Positions 1 through 10,201 of a stretch of 64,000 bases of DNA are shown in pieces. The notes beneath the pieces were generated by a model. The model worked only from the letters and a program-made list of their open reading frames with translations. It was not told the DNA's origin and did no database searches. A program made the translations under genes and the position numbers. This DNA comes from an uncultured Paracoccaceae bacterium. GTDB taxonomy: Bacteria > Pseudomonadota > Alphaproteobacteria > Rhodobacterales > Rhodobacteraceae. Location: contig CALICM010000002.1 in the NCBI GenBank assembly GCA_938049225.1, positions 1 through 64,000 on the forward strand, in the 5' to 3' direction. Every line of letters begins with the position of its first letter. Position 1 is the stretch's first letter.

Positions 1-135
1 CGCTTGCATAACGTTGACTCCGTCGGTCATAGTTCGGGCGAGTGATTTCTGTCCAAGGCATGATTTTCTCCAGGTTTAGCAACCACAGGGAATCACAACT
101 GGCTGAAATCACTCAACTTAGTTTTCGGTTGGGCT

Positions 136-2310
136 CTAAGACGCCTCCCCCTTGGTGGCCATGTCGCGCAGCAGGGCGGGGGCGGCGAAGTGGGGGCCGT
201 GGGCGGCTTCTAGGGTGTCGCAGATTTCGACGGCTTTCGCGGCACCGATGATGTCGAGCCAGCTGAACGGCCCGCCGGACCAGGGCATGAAGCCCCAGCC
301 GAGGATCGCGCCGACGTCGCCCTCGCGGATGTCCATCAGCACGTTTTCCTCGAGCGCGCGCACCGCCTCCAACACCTGCGCCATGATCAGGCGATGCTGC
401 ACTATGGTGACGTCCGGCTGGTCGTCGGACACAGGCCAGTTTTCGCGCAATCCGGGCCACAGCAGCCCGCGTTTGCCTTTCTCGTCATAATCGTAGTAGC
501 CGGAGTTCGATTTGCGGCCCAAGCGTCCCGCGTCGAACAGCTTGAACAGCACCTCGTCGGCCTTGGCGGCGCTGGCGGGATAGGCATCACCCATCGCCGC
601 TTTGGTCGCCTTGGCGATCTTGACGCCCAGATCGATCGAAGTTTCGTCGTTGAGCTGAAGGGGCCCCAGGGGCATGCCCATTTGCTTGGCGGCGTTTTCG
701 ATCAACGCGGGCTCGACACCCTCGGCGACCATCGCGACGCCCTCGTTGATATAGGGGATGATGCAGCGGTTGGCGTAGAAGAACCTCGCGTCGTTCACCA
801 CGATGGGGGTCTTGCGGATCTGGCGGACGAAATCGAGGGACTTCGCCACAGCCCGGTCGCCGGTCTCTTTGCCCTTGATGATCTCGACCAGCATCATCTT
901 GTCGACGGGGCTGAAGAAGTGGATGCCGATAAACTGCTCGGGGCGCTTGCTGGCCTTGGCCAACTCTGTGATCGGCAGGGTCGAGGTGTTTGTAGCGAAG
1001 ATGCAATCCTCACCCACGACGGCCTCGACCGTTTTGGTCACCTCGGCCTTGATGCCCGGATCCTCAAAGACTGCCTCGACGATCAGGTCACAGCCTGCCA
1101 GGGCCGCGTAATCGGTGGTGGCGGTGATGCGCGCGAGGGTCTGTTCCTTCTTCTCGGGCGTGACCTTTTTGCGGGCGATGCCCTTGTCAAGCAGGCTTTC
1201 GGACAGCGATTTGCCCTTGTCCGCGGCCTCCTGTTTCTGATCCAGCAAGACCACCTCGATCCCGGCATTCGCGCTGACATAAGCGATGCCCGCACCCATC
1301 ATGCCCGCGCCCAGCACGCCGACTTTCTTGACGGTTTCGTCGGCCACATTGGGGCGGACCGCGCCCTTTTCCAACGCGCCTTTGTTGATGAAAAGCGAGC
1401 GGATCATGGCACTGGACGAGGGGTTCATAAGGATCGAGGTGAACCAGCGCGCCTCGATTTTCAGGGCGGTGTCGAAGGGGACCTGGGCGCCTTCGTAGAT
1501 GGCGCTCAGCAAGGCCTTGGCGGCGGGATAGACCCCTTGCGTCTTGCCGTGGATCATCGTGGCGGCACCCACGAAGGTCATGAACCCGGCGGGGTGATAG
1601 GGCGCGCCACCGGGGAATTTGAAGCCCTTGGCGTCCCAGGGTTTCAAGATGTCGGCATCCGTGGCGCCAAGGATCCATTCTTTGGCCCGGGCGAGCAGGT
1701 CGTCCGCTGGGACAACTTCGTCAATTATCCCGGTCGCTTTGGCTTTGGCAGGGTCCAGCATCTTGCCCTCGAGCAGGATCGGCGCGGCGTTCATCAGTGG
1801 CATCATCCGGCTGACGCGGGTGGTGCCGCCCGCACCGGGGAACAGGCCGACCAAGATCTCGGGCAGGCCGATCTTGGCCTTGGGGTTGTCGGCCATGAAG
1901 CGGCGGTGGCAGGCGAGTGCCACTTCTGTGCCGATGCCTGCGCTCGTTCCAGGGCTGGCCCAAGCGACGGGTTTACCGCCCTTATTGGTTTTGGGGTCCA
2001 TGCTGTTGCGTTCAACCTTGCGCAGGATGCGGTGGCCGTTCATCGTGAAATCAAACAGCGCTTGGGCTGGGTTGTCGCCGGATTCAGCCCGCACCGAGGC
2101 CAGGACATTCAAGTCCATGCCGCCCGCGAAGTCTTTCTTGGCCGAGGTGACGATGATGCCTTTGACGCCTTCGTCGGCGATGGCCTGGTCAAACAGCGCC
2201 TCGAACTCGGCGAAACCCTCGCGGGTCATGACATTCATACTAGTGCCGGGCTGGTCCCAGGTCAGGGTGCACACGCCGTCGGCGTCGGTGGCGGAGGTGA
2301 AAATGGTCAT
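136..2310 (-). CDS. fadJ: 3-hydroxyacyl-CoA dehydrogenase / enoyl-CoA hydratase multifunctional protein (FadJ/FadB-like)
   Basis: 724 aa ORF; N-terminal crotonase domain; GAGMMGAGIAYVSANAGIEVVLLD Rossmann motif; IGIHFFSPVDKMMLVEII motif of HAD proteins. Confidence 0.93.
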   Translation of the reverse strand: MTIFTSATDADGVCTLTWDQPGTSMNVMTREGFAEFEALFDQAIADEGVKGIIVTSAKKDFAGGMDLNVLASVRAESGDNPAQALFDFTMNGHRILRKVERNSMDPKTNKGGKPVAWASPGTSAGIGTEVALACHRRFMADNPKAKIGLPEILVGLFPGAGGTTRVSRMMPLMNAAPILLEGKMLDPAKAKATGIIDEVVPADDLLARAKEWILGATDADILKPWDAKGFKFPGGAPYHPAGFMTFVGAATMIHGKTQGVYPAAKALLSAIYEGAQVPFDTALKIEARWFTSILMNPSSSAMIRSLFINKGALEKGAVRPNVADETVKKVGVLGAGMMGAGIAYVSANAGIEVVLLDQKQEAADKGKSLSESLLDKGIARKKVTPEKKEQTLARITATTDYAALAGCDLIVEAVFEDPGIKAEVTKTVEAVVGEDCIFATNTSTLPITELAKASKRPEQFIGIHFFSPVDKMMLVEIIKGKETGDRAVAKSLDFVRQIRKTPIVVNDARFFYANRCIIPYINEGVAMVAEGVEPALIENAAKQMGMPLGPLQLNDETSIDLGVKIAKATKAAMGDAYPASAAKADEVLFKLFDAGRLGRKSNSGYYDYDEKGKRGLLWPGLRENWPVSDDQPDVTIVQHRLIMAQVLEAVRALEENVLMDIREGDVGAILGWGFMPWSGGPFSWLDIIGAAKAVEICDTLEAAHGPHFAAPALLRDMATKGEAS

Positions 2311-2551
2311 CGATCTCTCCCTTCAAGGGTTATGGCCCGGCATAAGATGGCCGAGGGGAATTCGTGTTGGATTTGGAGGGGTGTTTCGGCCGAGGGGGTG
2401 TACTGGACGCGATCGCCCTTCTGTTTGGCGGGAAGGCTGCCACAAGCCGGACCGGTTCCGTTGCGAAGGGCGTCGGTCAGTGAGGGGCGGTGGTGCGTCC
2501 CGCGTCAGCGGGTTATCGTGGTGGTGGATCGGTGCGGCGGGGCTTGTTCGC

Positions 2552-2971
2552 TTAGGCAACGAAGCTGTTGGGACCGCCCAAGGGGCGTTGGTAGATCTCG
2601 TCGTGCGAGATTTGGGCAGAGACCACAAAACCCCCTTTGATATCGCGCAGAACATAGGTTGTTGTAACCTCGGCCATGACGTCGCCATCGCGGCGTAAAT
2701 GCTGCCACGCGACATGCGCCAGATGCAGACCCACGCCAAAACTTTCGATGCTGTGGACCTGCTTTCGCGTGACCACCAGCCCATTGTCGACATAAAGCTG
2801 GCGCAGCTCGGCCATATGGGCGGCAAAGATCCCACGACTGTCATAGGTCCGCGTGCCCATGGGGCTGATCCACACCACAGGTTCGTCATAGACGCTGTGT
2901 AGCTCTTGCATTCGGCCCGCGTTGAAATGGTCCAGAAACACGTTGAAAAACGCGTCGATACCGCCGTCCAT
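2552..2971 (-). CDS. NTF2/SnoaL-like small protein
   Basis: 139 aa ORF between fadJ and fadA on the same strand; composition and pattern resemble the NTF2-like fold. Confidence 0.6.
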   Translation of the reverse strand: MDGGIDAFFNVFLDHFNAGRMQELHSVYDEPVVWISPMGTRTYDSRGIFAAHMAELRQLYVDNGLVVTRKQVHSIESFGVGLHLAHVAWQHLRRDGDVMAEVTTTYVLRDIKGGFVVSAQISHDEIYQRPLGGPNSFVA

Positions 2972-3104
2972 GACTGACCCAACTTACTCGTAACGCCCCA
3001 GCGCGACCTAGCAAATGCCGGGCCGATTAGGAAAGTGTTTAGTGAACAGTTGGTTAACATGAATTTGGTCACTGATATTCCTGAGGGTTGCGGGGCTCGC
3101 CTGC

Positions 3105-4316
3105 CTAGATCCGCTCGATAATCGTGGCGGCACCCATGCCCGAAGCGATGCACAGGGTGGCCAGTGCGGTGCCTTTCCCGCTCCGCTCCAACTCGTCCAA
3201 GGCGGTGCCGATGATCATCGCACCCGTAGCGCCCAGCGGGTGGCCCATGGCGATCGCGCCGCCGTTGACGTTGACTTTGTCGTGGTCGACATCGAATGCC
3301 TGCATGAAACGCAGCACGACCGAGGCGAAAGCCTCGTTCACTTCGAACAAGTCGATGTCGCTGATGCTCATGCCACTGTCGGCGAGGATCTTTTCGGTTA
3401 CCGGCACAGGGCCCGTCAGCATGATCGTGGGATCGGTGCCGATCTTGGCGGTGGCCTTGATCCGAGCGCGGGGTGTCAGGCCGTATTTCTCGCCAAATTC
3501 CTTGGACCCGATCAGAAGTCCGGCCGAGCCGTCGACGATACCGGACGAGTTGCCTGCGTGATGCACATGGTTCACCTTCTCAAGATGTGGGTACTTCATC
3601 AAAGCGATGGCATCAAAACCCGGCATCACCTCGCCCTGATCCTTGAAGGCGGGTTTCAAACCGCCGAGCGACTGCATGTCGGTGCCGGGGCGCATGTATT
3701 CGTCGCGATCCAGGATCGGCAGGCCGTTAATGTCCTTGATCTCGATGACGGATTTGTCGAAGCGCCCATCCTCCCAGGCTTGTGCCGCGCGTTTCTGGCT
3801 TTCGACGGCAAAGGTATCGGTGTCGTCGCGGGAAAACCCGTATTCGGTGGCGATGATATCGGCGGCGATGCCCTGGGGGACGAAATAGGATTTCATTGCC
3901 AAGCTGGGGTCGGCGGCGATGGCCGCCCCGTCCGAACCCATGGGCACGCGGCTCATCATCTCGACCCCGCCAGCGACATAGGCGTTGCCAGCACCGGCTT
4001 TGACCTGGTTCGCAGCAAGGTTCACTGCCTCCATCCCGCTGGCGCAGAAGCGGTTGATGCTGAGGCCGGGGACATGTTCGTCGAAATCCGACGCCAGCAC
4101 CGCCGAGCGGGCCAGACAGCCCCCCTGTTCCATCACCTGGGTGACATTGCCCCAGATGACGTCTTCGATGGCGGTGGTGTCCAGGTTGTTGCGGTCCTTG
4201 ACAGCGTTTAGGACCTCGGCGGACAGGCGCAGGGCGGTCACCTCGTGCAGAGAGCCGTCCTTGCGGCCTTTGCCCCGAGGGCTGCGCAGCGCGTCATAGA
4301 TATAGGCTTCAGACAT
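3105..4316 (-). CDS. fadA: Acetyl-CoA C-acyltransferase (thiolase)
   Basis: 403 aa; thiolase motifs NRFCASGMEAVNLAANQV, NVNGGAIAMGHPLGATGA, CIASGMGAATI. Confidence 0.93.
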   Translation of the reverse strand: MSEAYIYDALRSPRGKGRKDGSLHEVTALRLSAEVLNAVKDRNNLDTTAIEDVIWGNVTQVMEQGGCLARSAVLASDFDEHVPGLSINRFCASGMEAVNLAANQVKAGAGNAYVAGGVEMMSRVPMGSDGAAIAADPSLAMKSYFVPQGIAADIIATEYGFSRDDTDTFAVESQKRAAQAWEDGRFDKSVIEIKDINGLPILDRDEYMRPGTDMQSLGGLKPAFKDQGEVMPGFDAIALMKYPHLEKVNHVHHAGNSSGIVDGSAGLLIGSKEFGEKYGLTPRARIKATAKIGTDPTIMLTGPVPVTEKILADSGMSISDIDLFEVNEAFASVVLRFMQAFDVDHDKVNVNGGAIAMGHPLGATGAMIIGTALDELERSGKGTALATLCIASGMGAATIIERI

Positions 4317-4692
4317 TGAGTGCTCCTTGCAGTGTGTTGATCGTGGCGATCAACAGTAGAATGGCCGCGGCCAGCGCGGCGGCGGCGAGAAGGGTTTGAT
4401 AGCGGTAAAACGCAATGAGGCGAGGGCCAAAGTCGACCGCGCGCAATATTGTGACCGTGGCGATCAGCGTCAGCGGTACTGGCAGCCCAGTGCTGGCAAG
4501 GGCCAAAAGGCCAAAGGCAATCAGGGCAGCGCCTGATAGCAGGCCGACGATCATATGGTCCAACCCGCCGCGTGCCTGGACCTGGGTGGGGTCGGGGTGG
4601 CGTGTTTCTGCCCGGCGCAGGGTGCGCGCGGCAAGGGCCGCAGCGGTGCCGGGCAAGCCAAGGCCGTAGAACAGGCTGTCACTGATCATCAC
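4309..4692 (-). CDS. Small hydrophobic membrane protein
   Basis: 127 aa; several hydrophobic segments; overlaps the fadA start. Confidence 0.6.
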   Translation of the reverse strand: MMISDSLFYGLGLPGTAAALAARTLRRAETRHPDPTQVQARGGLDHMIVGLLSGAALIAFGLLALASTGLPVPLTLIATVTILRAVDFGPRLIAFYRYQTLLAAAALAAAILLLIATINTLQGALNV

Positions 4693-5324
4693 ACGTTGGC
4701 CCTTTGGATGGGATGACCCGGCATTAGGTCATAAGGGTGTTGCCAGCCGGGGAGGGCTTTGATGCGATCGCGCCAGGCAGCGATGTTCGCGGGCGGGGCG
4801 ATGTCGATTTCTTCGAGGAAATACATATAGCCAACGCAGGAGATATCGGCGGTGGTGGGGCGGTCGCCCAGGATGAAGTTGCGGTTCTCAAGACGGCGTT
4901 CGAGGGTGTCGAGCGCAGTTTTGGTGCGGCCCATCAGAAAGGCGATGACATCCAGCTTGCGATGTTTTTCGGGCAGATAGAGCTGCATGAAGCGGCCAGT
5001 GGCGATATTGGCGGTCAGCTTGTGGTTGTCCCAAAGGGTCCAGCGGAGGATTTCCAGGCGCTCGGCCTCGGTTTCCGGGCCGAATTTCTTGTGGGTGCGC
5101 GAAAGATGATCGATGATCACGCCGGATTGGGACAATCGCAGGGCACCCTCGGTATAGGTTGGGACCTCGGCCATTTCGTTGATGGCCGCAAATTCAGGCG
5201 TGCGGGCAGCCCCGTTGAAGAAGTCGACAAAGATGGGTTTCCACGGCTGGTCGCACAGCTCAAGCATCAGGGCGGCTTTGTAAGAGTTGCCGGATTGGGC
5301 GAAGCAGTGCAGCGTGGCGGTCAT
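4689..5324 (-). CDS. Glutathione S-transferase family protein
   Basis: 211 aa; N-terminal thioredoxin-like fold plus GST C-terminal domain (RNFILGDRPTTADISCVGYMYF). Confidence 0.85.
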   Translation of the reverse strand: MTATLHCFAQSGNSYKAALMLELCDQPWKPIFVDFFNGAARTPEFAAINEMAEVPTYTEGALRLSQSGVIIDHLSRTHKKFGPETEAERLEILRWTLWDNHKLTANIATGRFMQLYLPEKHRKLDVIAFLMGRTKTALDTLERRLENRNFILGDRPTTADISCVGYMYFLEEIDIAPPANIAAWRDRIKALPGWQHPYDLMPGHPIQRANV

Positions 5325-5347
5325 TCTTATGTCCTTTTGGATGGGCG

Positions 5348-5806
5348 TCAGCTGCCGTGGTCGAACTGATGCGAGACGATGGGTTGATCGGCAGGGATGA
5401 CGGTTTCCTGTTCGGCTACCGCTGCCAATCCAAACACCCAGGACAGGCGACTTTCAGCGCCATAGTTTTCGACCGGGTGAAAGACGATATCGGTGTCAAT
5501 AGTGCCGGCCATAAACTCGGTCGTGTCGCGGTCGATCATTCGGTAAAAAAGGGGTGTGCCGCATTCATCGCAAAAGCCGCGCTCGGCGATGTTGGACGAG
5601 CGGAAGGTTTTGGCATAGCCGGTCCAGGTGATCCGGTCGTTGTCGACCTCCATCAAGGGCGCAAAGGCGTTGCCCGTGGCGCGCTGGCACATGCGGCAGT
5701 GGCAGACGGTCTGCCGTGCCGGGCCGGGGGCAACGCTGTATTTTACAGCACCGCATTGGCAGGCCCCTTGGAAGGTGTCGACGTCGATGCAGCCCTTTTG
5801 GTTCAT
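5348..5806 (-). CDS. GFA family (glutathione-dependent formaldehyde-activating enzyme-like) protein
   Basis: GACQCGAVKYSV...CHCRMCQRATGNAFAPL...FCDECGTPLFYR zinc-binding pattern; probable start is the internal Met at 5806. Confidence 0.87.
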   Translation of the reverse strand: MNQKGCIDVDTFQGACQCGAVKYSVAPGPARQTVCHCRMCQRATGNAFAPLMEVDNDRITWTGYAKTFRSSNIAERGFCDECGTPLFYRMIDRDTTEFMAGTIDTDIVFHPVENYGAESRLSWVFGLAAVAEQETVIPADQPIVSHQFDHGS

Positions 5807-5840
5807 TCGGTGTCCTTTACCAAGTTTGACCCAAAGCAAG

Positions 5841-6110
5841 TCAATTCGAAATGAGAGTTGCGATTTGACGGGCGGTTAGAACACCCCCAAAACCGAGAAG
5901 AACAAGTTCAGCCGCGCGAAATTGCCAATTGTCGAACATCTTGATCAGTATCTCCTGCGTTAACTGTGTCCTCAGCCAGGCGGGTAGGTATTTGATTAGC
6001 CATGATGTTCCTGTTCGCTTTACATATGCGACGTTGAGCCTTCGCCAAAAGTATAAAGCTGCGCCCATCACAAGAAGTAGTGAGCCCAACACGTCATAGT
6101 CGTTTAACAC
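5841..6110 (-). CDS. Small membrane protein, unknown function
   Basis: 89 aa ORF with hydrophobic segments. Confidence 0.45.
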   Translation of the reverse strand: MLNDYDVLGSLLLVMGAALYFWRRLNVAYVKRTGTSWLIKYLPAWLRTQLTQEILIKMFDNWQFRAAELVLLGFGGVLTARQIATLISN

Positions 6111-6194
6111 ATCAGGCCCATGTCAATTTGTTTGGTTCACTGAGCGGTTTGGGCCGCACAACGTTTGCCGTGGTGGTTGTTCTTTGTCTGAAAA

Positions 6195-6259
6195 CCGCAG
6201 GCTGCTGACCGCCCCGACTGCGGGCTGACGCCCGCAGCGGCCCGCCCACCAGCCTGCGG
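6195..6259. repeat. Nested inverted repeat (CCGCAGGCTG/CAGCCTGCGG enclosing CTGCGGGC-TGAC-GCCCGCAG)
   Basis: Arms read directly: 10 bp outer (6195-6204/6250-6259), 8 bp inner (6218-6225/6230-6237). Confidence 0.6.
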
Positions 6260-6277
6260 CTTGGAGACTCTTCGCCG

Positions 6278-6775
6278 TCAGCATGTGACCGCTTCCTTGG
6301 GATAATGCGCACGCAGGGTGTCGCGCACCTTGGTGAGGATCTTGCCCAACAGGTTTTGTCCTGGCCAATCGTCCGGTGATGTCGCGGCGGCTTGTGTCGC
6401 ATCAAGGCCGATACCCCAGATCGTATCAAGCGGGCTGGCCTCGACCAGCTGAGCGCTTCCGGTCTGGAAGAGTTTCCGCCTAAGTCCTTTGTTTTGATCA
6501 TATTTGGCCATATTGACCTCTGTCACGATCTCGATCTTATTCGCATCCCATACAGCATCATCGAAGTTGCGGACGCGGCGGCCGAGCGCCTTTTGCTTAT
6601 CGGGGCTCTTCGCTTCCAGAATTTGTTGAGCGGTATCGGTGTCCCCGAAAAGACGTGCTTTGCCAACCATCATTGCCTGTTCGGCTGTGCCGAATTCGCA
6701 CCCCCAAAGCCGAATGGCCGAGGGATGCCATTGGCTTAAGGGACCCGACCAGAAAAAGTGATAGCCGTCCGGCAT
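6278..6775 (-). CDS. NADAR family (YbiA-like) N-glycosidase
   Basis: 165 aa; FFWSGPLSQWHPS...FGTAEQAMMVGKA...WGIGLD pattern of NADAR proteins. Confidence 0.85.
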   Translation of the reverse strand: MPDGYHFFWSGPLSQWHPSAIRLWGCEFGTAEQAMMVGKARLFGDTDTAQQILEAKSPDKQKALGRRVRNFDDAVWDANKIEIVTEVNMAKYDQNKGLRRKLFQTGSAQLVEASPLDTIWGIGLDATQAAATSPDDWPGQNLLGKILTKVRDTLRAHYPKEAVTC

Positions 6776-6778
6776 GCT

Positions 6779-8557
6779 TCAGAACGCCTCTTCGGCCAAG
6801 GCCATCACTGGATCCGCGCCGGTTTCGATGCGCTTGAGGTGCATGCCGGTCGCCGGCAGTTGGCGCGCCATGTAGTAGCGCCCGGTGGCGATCTTGGCCT
6901 CGTAGAAGTCGCGATCCTCGGCGCCGTCTTCAAGGGCGGCCATCGCGGCTTTGGCCATACGCGCCCACATCAGGCCCAGGCAGACATGGCCGAAGAGGTG
7001 CATGAAATCGGTTGAGCCCGAGAGGGCGGCGTTGGGGGTCTTCATGCCATTTTGCATGAAGAACATGCCCGCCGCCTGGAGGTCCTTGGACGATTGTTTG
7101 AGCGGCTCGAGGAAGCCCTGCTGCAGCCCTTCATGCTCGGCGTTTTCCTTGAGGAAGCCCTTGACCATCTCGAAGAAAGCCATCACATGCTTGCCGCCGT
7201 CCTGGGCCAGTTTGCGGCCCACAAGGTCCAGTGCCTGTACCCCGTTGGCGCCTTCGTAGATCATGGCAATCCGGGCGTCGCGGGCAAATTGGGACATGCC
7301 CCATTCCTCGATATACCCATGGCCGCCATAGACCTGCTGCGCCTGGATCGTACTTTCAAAACCCTTGTCGGTGAGGAACCCTTTGATCACCGGGGTGAGC
7401 AGGCTGATCAGGCCCTCCGCATCCGCATCCTCGGCCCGGTGCGAGGCGTCGATCATCGTCGCGCCCCACAGGGTGAAAGCGCGCGCGCCCTCGACGAAGC
7501 TTTTCTGGTCCATCAGATTGCGGCGTATATCGGGGTGGACGATCAGCGGGTCGGCGGCCCCCGAGGGGTTTTCGGCACCGGTCACCGCGCGGCCCTGGAG
7601 CCGGTCCTTGGCATAGGCGACCGCGTTCTGATAGGCGGCCTCGGCTTGGGCATAGCCTTGCAGGCCGACGCCCAAACGCGCCTCGTTCATCATGGTGAAC
7701 ATGGCGCGCAGGCCCTTATGCTCGTCACCGACTAGAAACCCCGTCGCCTCGTCATAGTTCATCACACAGGTAGAGTTGCCGTGGATGCCCATCTTCTCTT
7801 CGATCTTGCCACAGCTCACGCCATTGCGCTGGCCCAGGCTGCCATCCTCGGCCACCATGAATTTGGGCACGATGAACAGGCTGATGCCTTTGACGCCCTC
7901 TGGCCCGCCGGGGATTTTGGCCAGTACCAGATGGATGATGTTGTCGGACATGTCATGCTCGCCCGCCGAGATGAAGATCTTTTGGCCCGAGATCTTGAAA
8001 CTGCCATCGCCCTGAGGCTCGGCCTTGGTCCGCAGGAGCCCGAGGTCGGTGCCGCAATGGGGCTCGGTCAGGTTCATCGTACCGGTCCAATCACCCGATA
8101 CCAGCTTGGGCAAATAGGTTTGTTTTTGCTGCTCGGAGCCATGCACATGGATCGCGGAATAAGCACCATGGGTCAGGCCCCAGTACATGTTCAGCGCCAT
8201 ATTCGCGGCCACTTGTGTCTCTGCCACCGCCGTGGCCAGCACATAAGGCATGCCCTGGCCACCATAGGCGGGGTCGCAGTCGAGGCCGGTCCAGCCGCCC
8301 TCACGCACTAAGTCAAACGCCTCGCGGAAGCCTTTGGGGGGGCGGACGATGCCGTTTTCCAGGGTACACCCTTCGGCATCGCCGCTGGCGTTAATGGGGG
8401 CCAGCACGTCCCGGGCGATCTTGCCCGCTTCCTCTAAAATCGCGCCAGTGAAGGCACGATCCAACTCGTCGTATCCGGGAACAGAACTTTCATGGACGCC
8501 AAGCATATCGTGCAAGACGAAGTCGAGGTCCTTGAGCGGGGCGTTATAGACTGGCAT
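6779..8557 (-). CDS. Acyl-CoA dehydrogenase (DmdC/FadE5-like, with C-terminal extension)
   Basis: 592 aa; [64 protein letters not shown]. Confidence 0.93.
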   Translation of the reverse strand: MPVYNAPLKDLDFVLHDMLGVHESSVPGYDELDRAFTGAILEEAGKIARDVLAPINASGDAEGCTLENGIVRPPKGFREAFDLVREGGWTGLDCDPAYGGQGMPYVLATAVAETQVAANMALNMYWGLTHGAYSAIHVHGSEQQKQTYLPKLVSGDWTGTMNLTEPHCGTDLGLLRTKAEPQGDGSFKISGQKIFISAGEHDMSDNIIHLVLAKIPGGPEGVKGISLFIVPKFMVAEDGSLGQRNGVSCGKIEEKMGIHGNSTCVMNYDEATGFLVGDEHKGLRAMFTMMNEARLGVGLQGYAQAEAAYQNAVAYAKDRLQGRAVTGAENPSGAADPLIVHPDIRRNLMDQKSFVEGARAFTLWGATMIDASHRAEDADAEGLISLLTPVIKGFLTDKGFESTIQAQQVYGGHGYIEEWGMSQFARDARIAMIYEGANGVQALDLVGRKLAQDGGKHVMAFFEMVKGFLKENAEHEGLQQGFLEPLKQSSKDLQAAGMFFMQNGMKTPNAALSGSTDFMHLFGHVCLGLMWARMAKAAMAALEDGAEDRDFYEAKIATGRYYMARQLPATGMHLKRIETGADPVMALAEEAF

Positions 8558-8572
8558 TGTGTTCTCCGTTGT

Positions 8573-8974
8573 TTATTCGGCGGCGTTTCTGTGGGATTTC
8601 GAGGCCAGCACCCGTTCGCACCACTCTAGCTGCTCCCGTAGCTCTTCGACCGCGATGGTCAATTCGTCACGCTGGGCAATCATGGTTGCGAGATGTTTCT
8701 GACCTAACTCATAGGTCCGCGAGATCTGGGTCACTTGCTGATCGCCGATATCGTAGAGGTTCAACAACTGGCGGATCTCTTCCAGCGAGAAGCCAAAGCG
8801 CTTGCCTTGTAGGATCAGTTTAAGCCGGGCGCGGTCGCGCCGGGTGAACAGGCGTTTTTGCCCCTCGCGGACGGGGCTGAGCAGTTCTTTCGCTTCATAG
8901 AACCGCAGGGTACGCGGTGTTACATCAAAGACATCGCACATGCGTCCGATGGTATACGTTTCGTCACTAGTCAT
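8573..8974 (-). CDS. MerR family transcriptional regulator (LiuR-like candidate)
   Basis: 133 aa; YTIGRMCDVFDVTPRTLRFYEAKELLSPVREGQKRLFTRRDRARLKLIL MerR HTH; first gene of the acyl-CoA dehydrogenase operon. Confidence 0.88.
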   Translation of the reverse strand: MTSDETYTIGRMCDVFDVTPRTLRFYEAKELLSPVREGQKRLFTRRDRARLKLILQGKRFGFSLEEIRQLLNLYDIGDQQVTQISRTYELGQKHLATMIAQRDELTIAVEELREQLEWCERVLASKSHRNAAE

Positions 8975-9048
8975 GGGAGGTCTCCTTAACCGTGGGTCCG
9001 TTTCCAGTGCGCCGTATATGTTGACGTCGAAGGCACCTTAAAGGCAAA

Positions 9049-9066
9049 GCTTACGTTCACGTAAGC
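9049..9066. promoter_or_regulatory. Palindrome GCTTACG-TTCA-CGTAAGC, candidate MerR/LiuR operator
   Basis: Perfect 7-bp arms between the divergent MerR and thioesterase genes; resembles the TTACGTnnACGTAA-type LiuR motif. Confidence 0.6.
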
Positions 9067-9260
9067 AACTTGATGTGAAGGGTTGTGAACGGTTGCCGCG
9101 TTTCAATCAAGCCTGAATTTTATCACAGATAAGGCAGTGGCCTTTGTTTGCGGAAAATTGGTATGCTGTGGGATACCTTGAAAGCAATGAGGTACATGAA
9201 CAAAGTTCAATGCGCGGTTTGCGGATACCACACCCTGGCGCTGCATGCTATTGCAGCAAT

Positions 9261-9698
9261 ATGGAGCCGGATCAAAAACTTAAACTTGCTCAGCAGTTTC
9301 TCGCGGCCTTGCCGCATGCGGTCGATTTGGGCATGCGGGTCGAAGCGGTGGGCGAGGGATCGGCCGCCATGGCTATCGACTATGACCCCCGATTTATCTG
9401 CGACCCGGCAACCGGCGTTTTGGCCGGTGGCGTGATCACGGCGCTGTTGGATACATGTTCGGGAACTGCCGTGATGGCACACCCAAATAAGCCGGGGGGG
9501 ACGGCAACTTTGGATTTGAGGATCGATTACATGCGACCAGCCACCCCAGGCAAGACAGTGCATGCCCAGGCCGAGTGCTATCGCCTGACCCGGTCGGTGG
9601 CTTTTGTGCGGGCTTCGGCCTGGACCGACGATCCGGATAGTCCGGTGGCAGCGGCGGCAGGGGCCTTTACCATCGAGCCGCAGCGAAAGGATTTCTGA
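9261..9698 (+). CDS. PaaI family hotdog thioesterase
   Basis: [42 protein letters not shown] hotdog motif; start re-assigned to internal [12 protein letters not shown]. Confidence 0.83.
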   Translation: MEPDQKLKLAQQFLAALPHAVDLGMRVEAVGEGSAAMAIDYDPRFICDPATGVLAGGVITALLDTCSGTAVMAHPNKPGGTATLDLRIDYMRPATPGKTVHAQAECYRLTRSVAFVRASAWTDDPDSPVAAAAGAFTIEPQRKDF

Positions 9699-10201
9699 TG
9701 CCCCGGCCCGAGCCTGTGCATATCGTCAAGGACCGGCGCGAGAAGGCGCTGCGCGGCCTGGTGGATGCTGTGCCCTATGCGCGGCATCTGGGCGTCACAT
9801 TCGAGCGGCGCGGCGATGAGTTGACGGCGATCTTGAATTATTCAGACCGGCTGATCGGCAACCCGATACTGCCCGCGCTGCATGGCGGTGCGATTGGCGC
9901 GTTCCTCGAGATTTCCGCACATGTGGAATTGAGTTGGGGCATGGTCTGGCAGATGATGGAGGATGGCGGCGACGGGGCGGCGGCTATTGAGGCGGGACAG
10001 TACCCCGGGATGCCTAAGACGATCGATTTCACGGTCGATTATTTACGCTCGGGCCTGCCGCGCGATGCCTATGCGCGGGCGCAGGTGAACCGGGCTGGGC
10101 GGCGCTATGCCTCGGTTCGTGTCGAGGCTTGGCAGGACAACCGCGATCGGCTGTTTGCGGCAGCCACCGGGCATTTTCTGATGCCCAAGCGGGATGGCTG
10201 A
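9698..10201 (+). CDS. PaaI family hotdog thioesterase (second, tandem)
   Basis: ALHGGAIGAFLEISAHVEL...TIDFTVDYLRSGLPRDAYARAQV; start overlaps the stop of the upstream gene. Confidence 0.82.
   Translation: MPRPEPVHIVKDRREKALRGLVDAVPYARHLGVTFERRGDELTAILNYSDRLIGNPILPALHGGAIGAFLEISAHVELSWGMVWQMMEDGGDGAAAIEAGQYPGMPKTIDFTVDYLRSGLPRDAYARAQVNRAGRRYASVRVEAWQDNRDRLFAAATGHFLMPKRDG

Noticed and set aside
40-114. 10-bp inverted repeat GAGTGATTTC ... GAAATCACTC with a 55-nt gap at the window edge
   Set aside because: Short arms with a large loop and truncated context; could easily be chance.
394-2640. 748 aa plus-strand ORF antisense to fadJ
   Set aside because: Long antisense ORFs are common in high-GC coding DNA. 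The minus strand encodes a clear FadJ-like protein, and the antisense translation has no recognisable domain.
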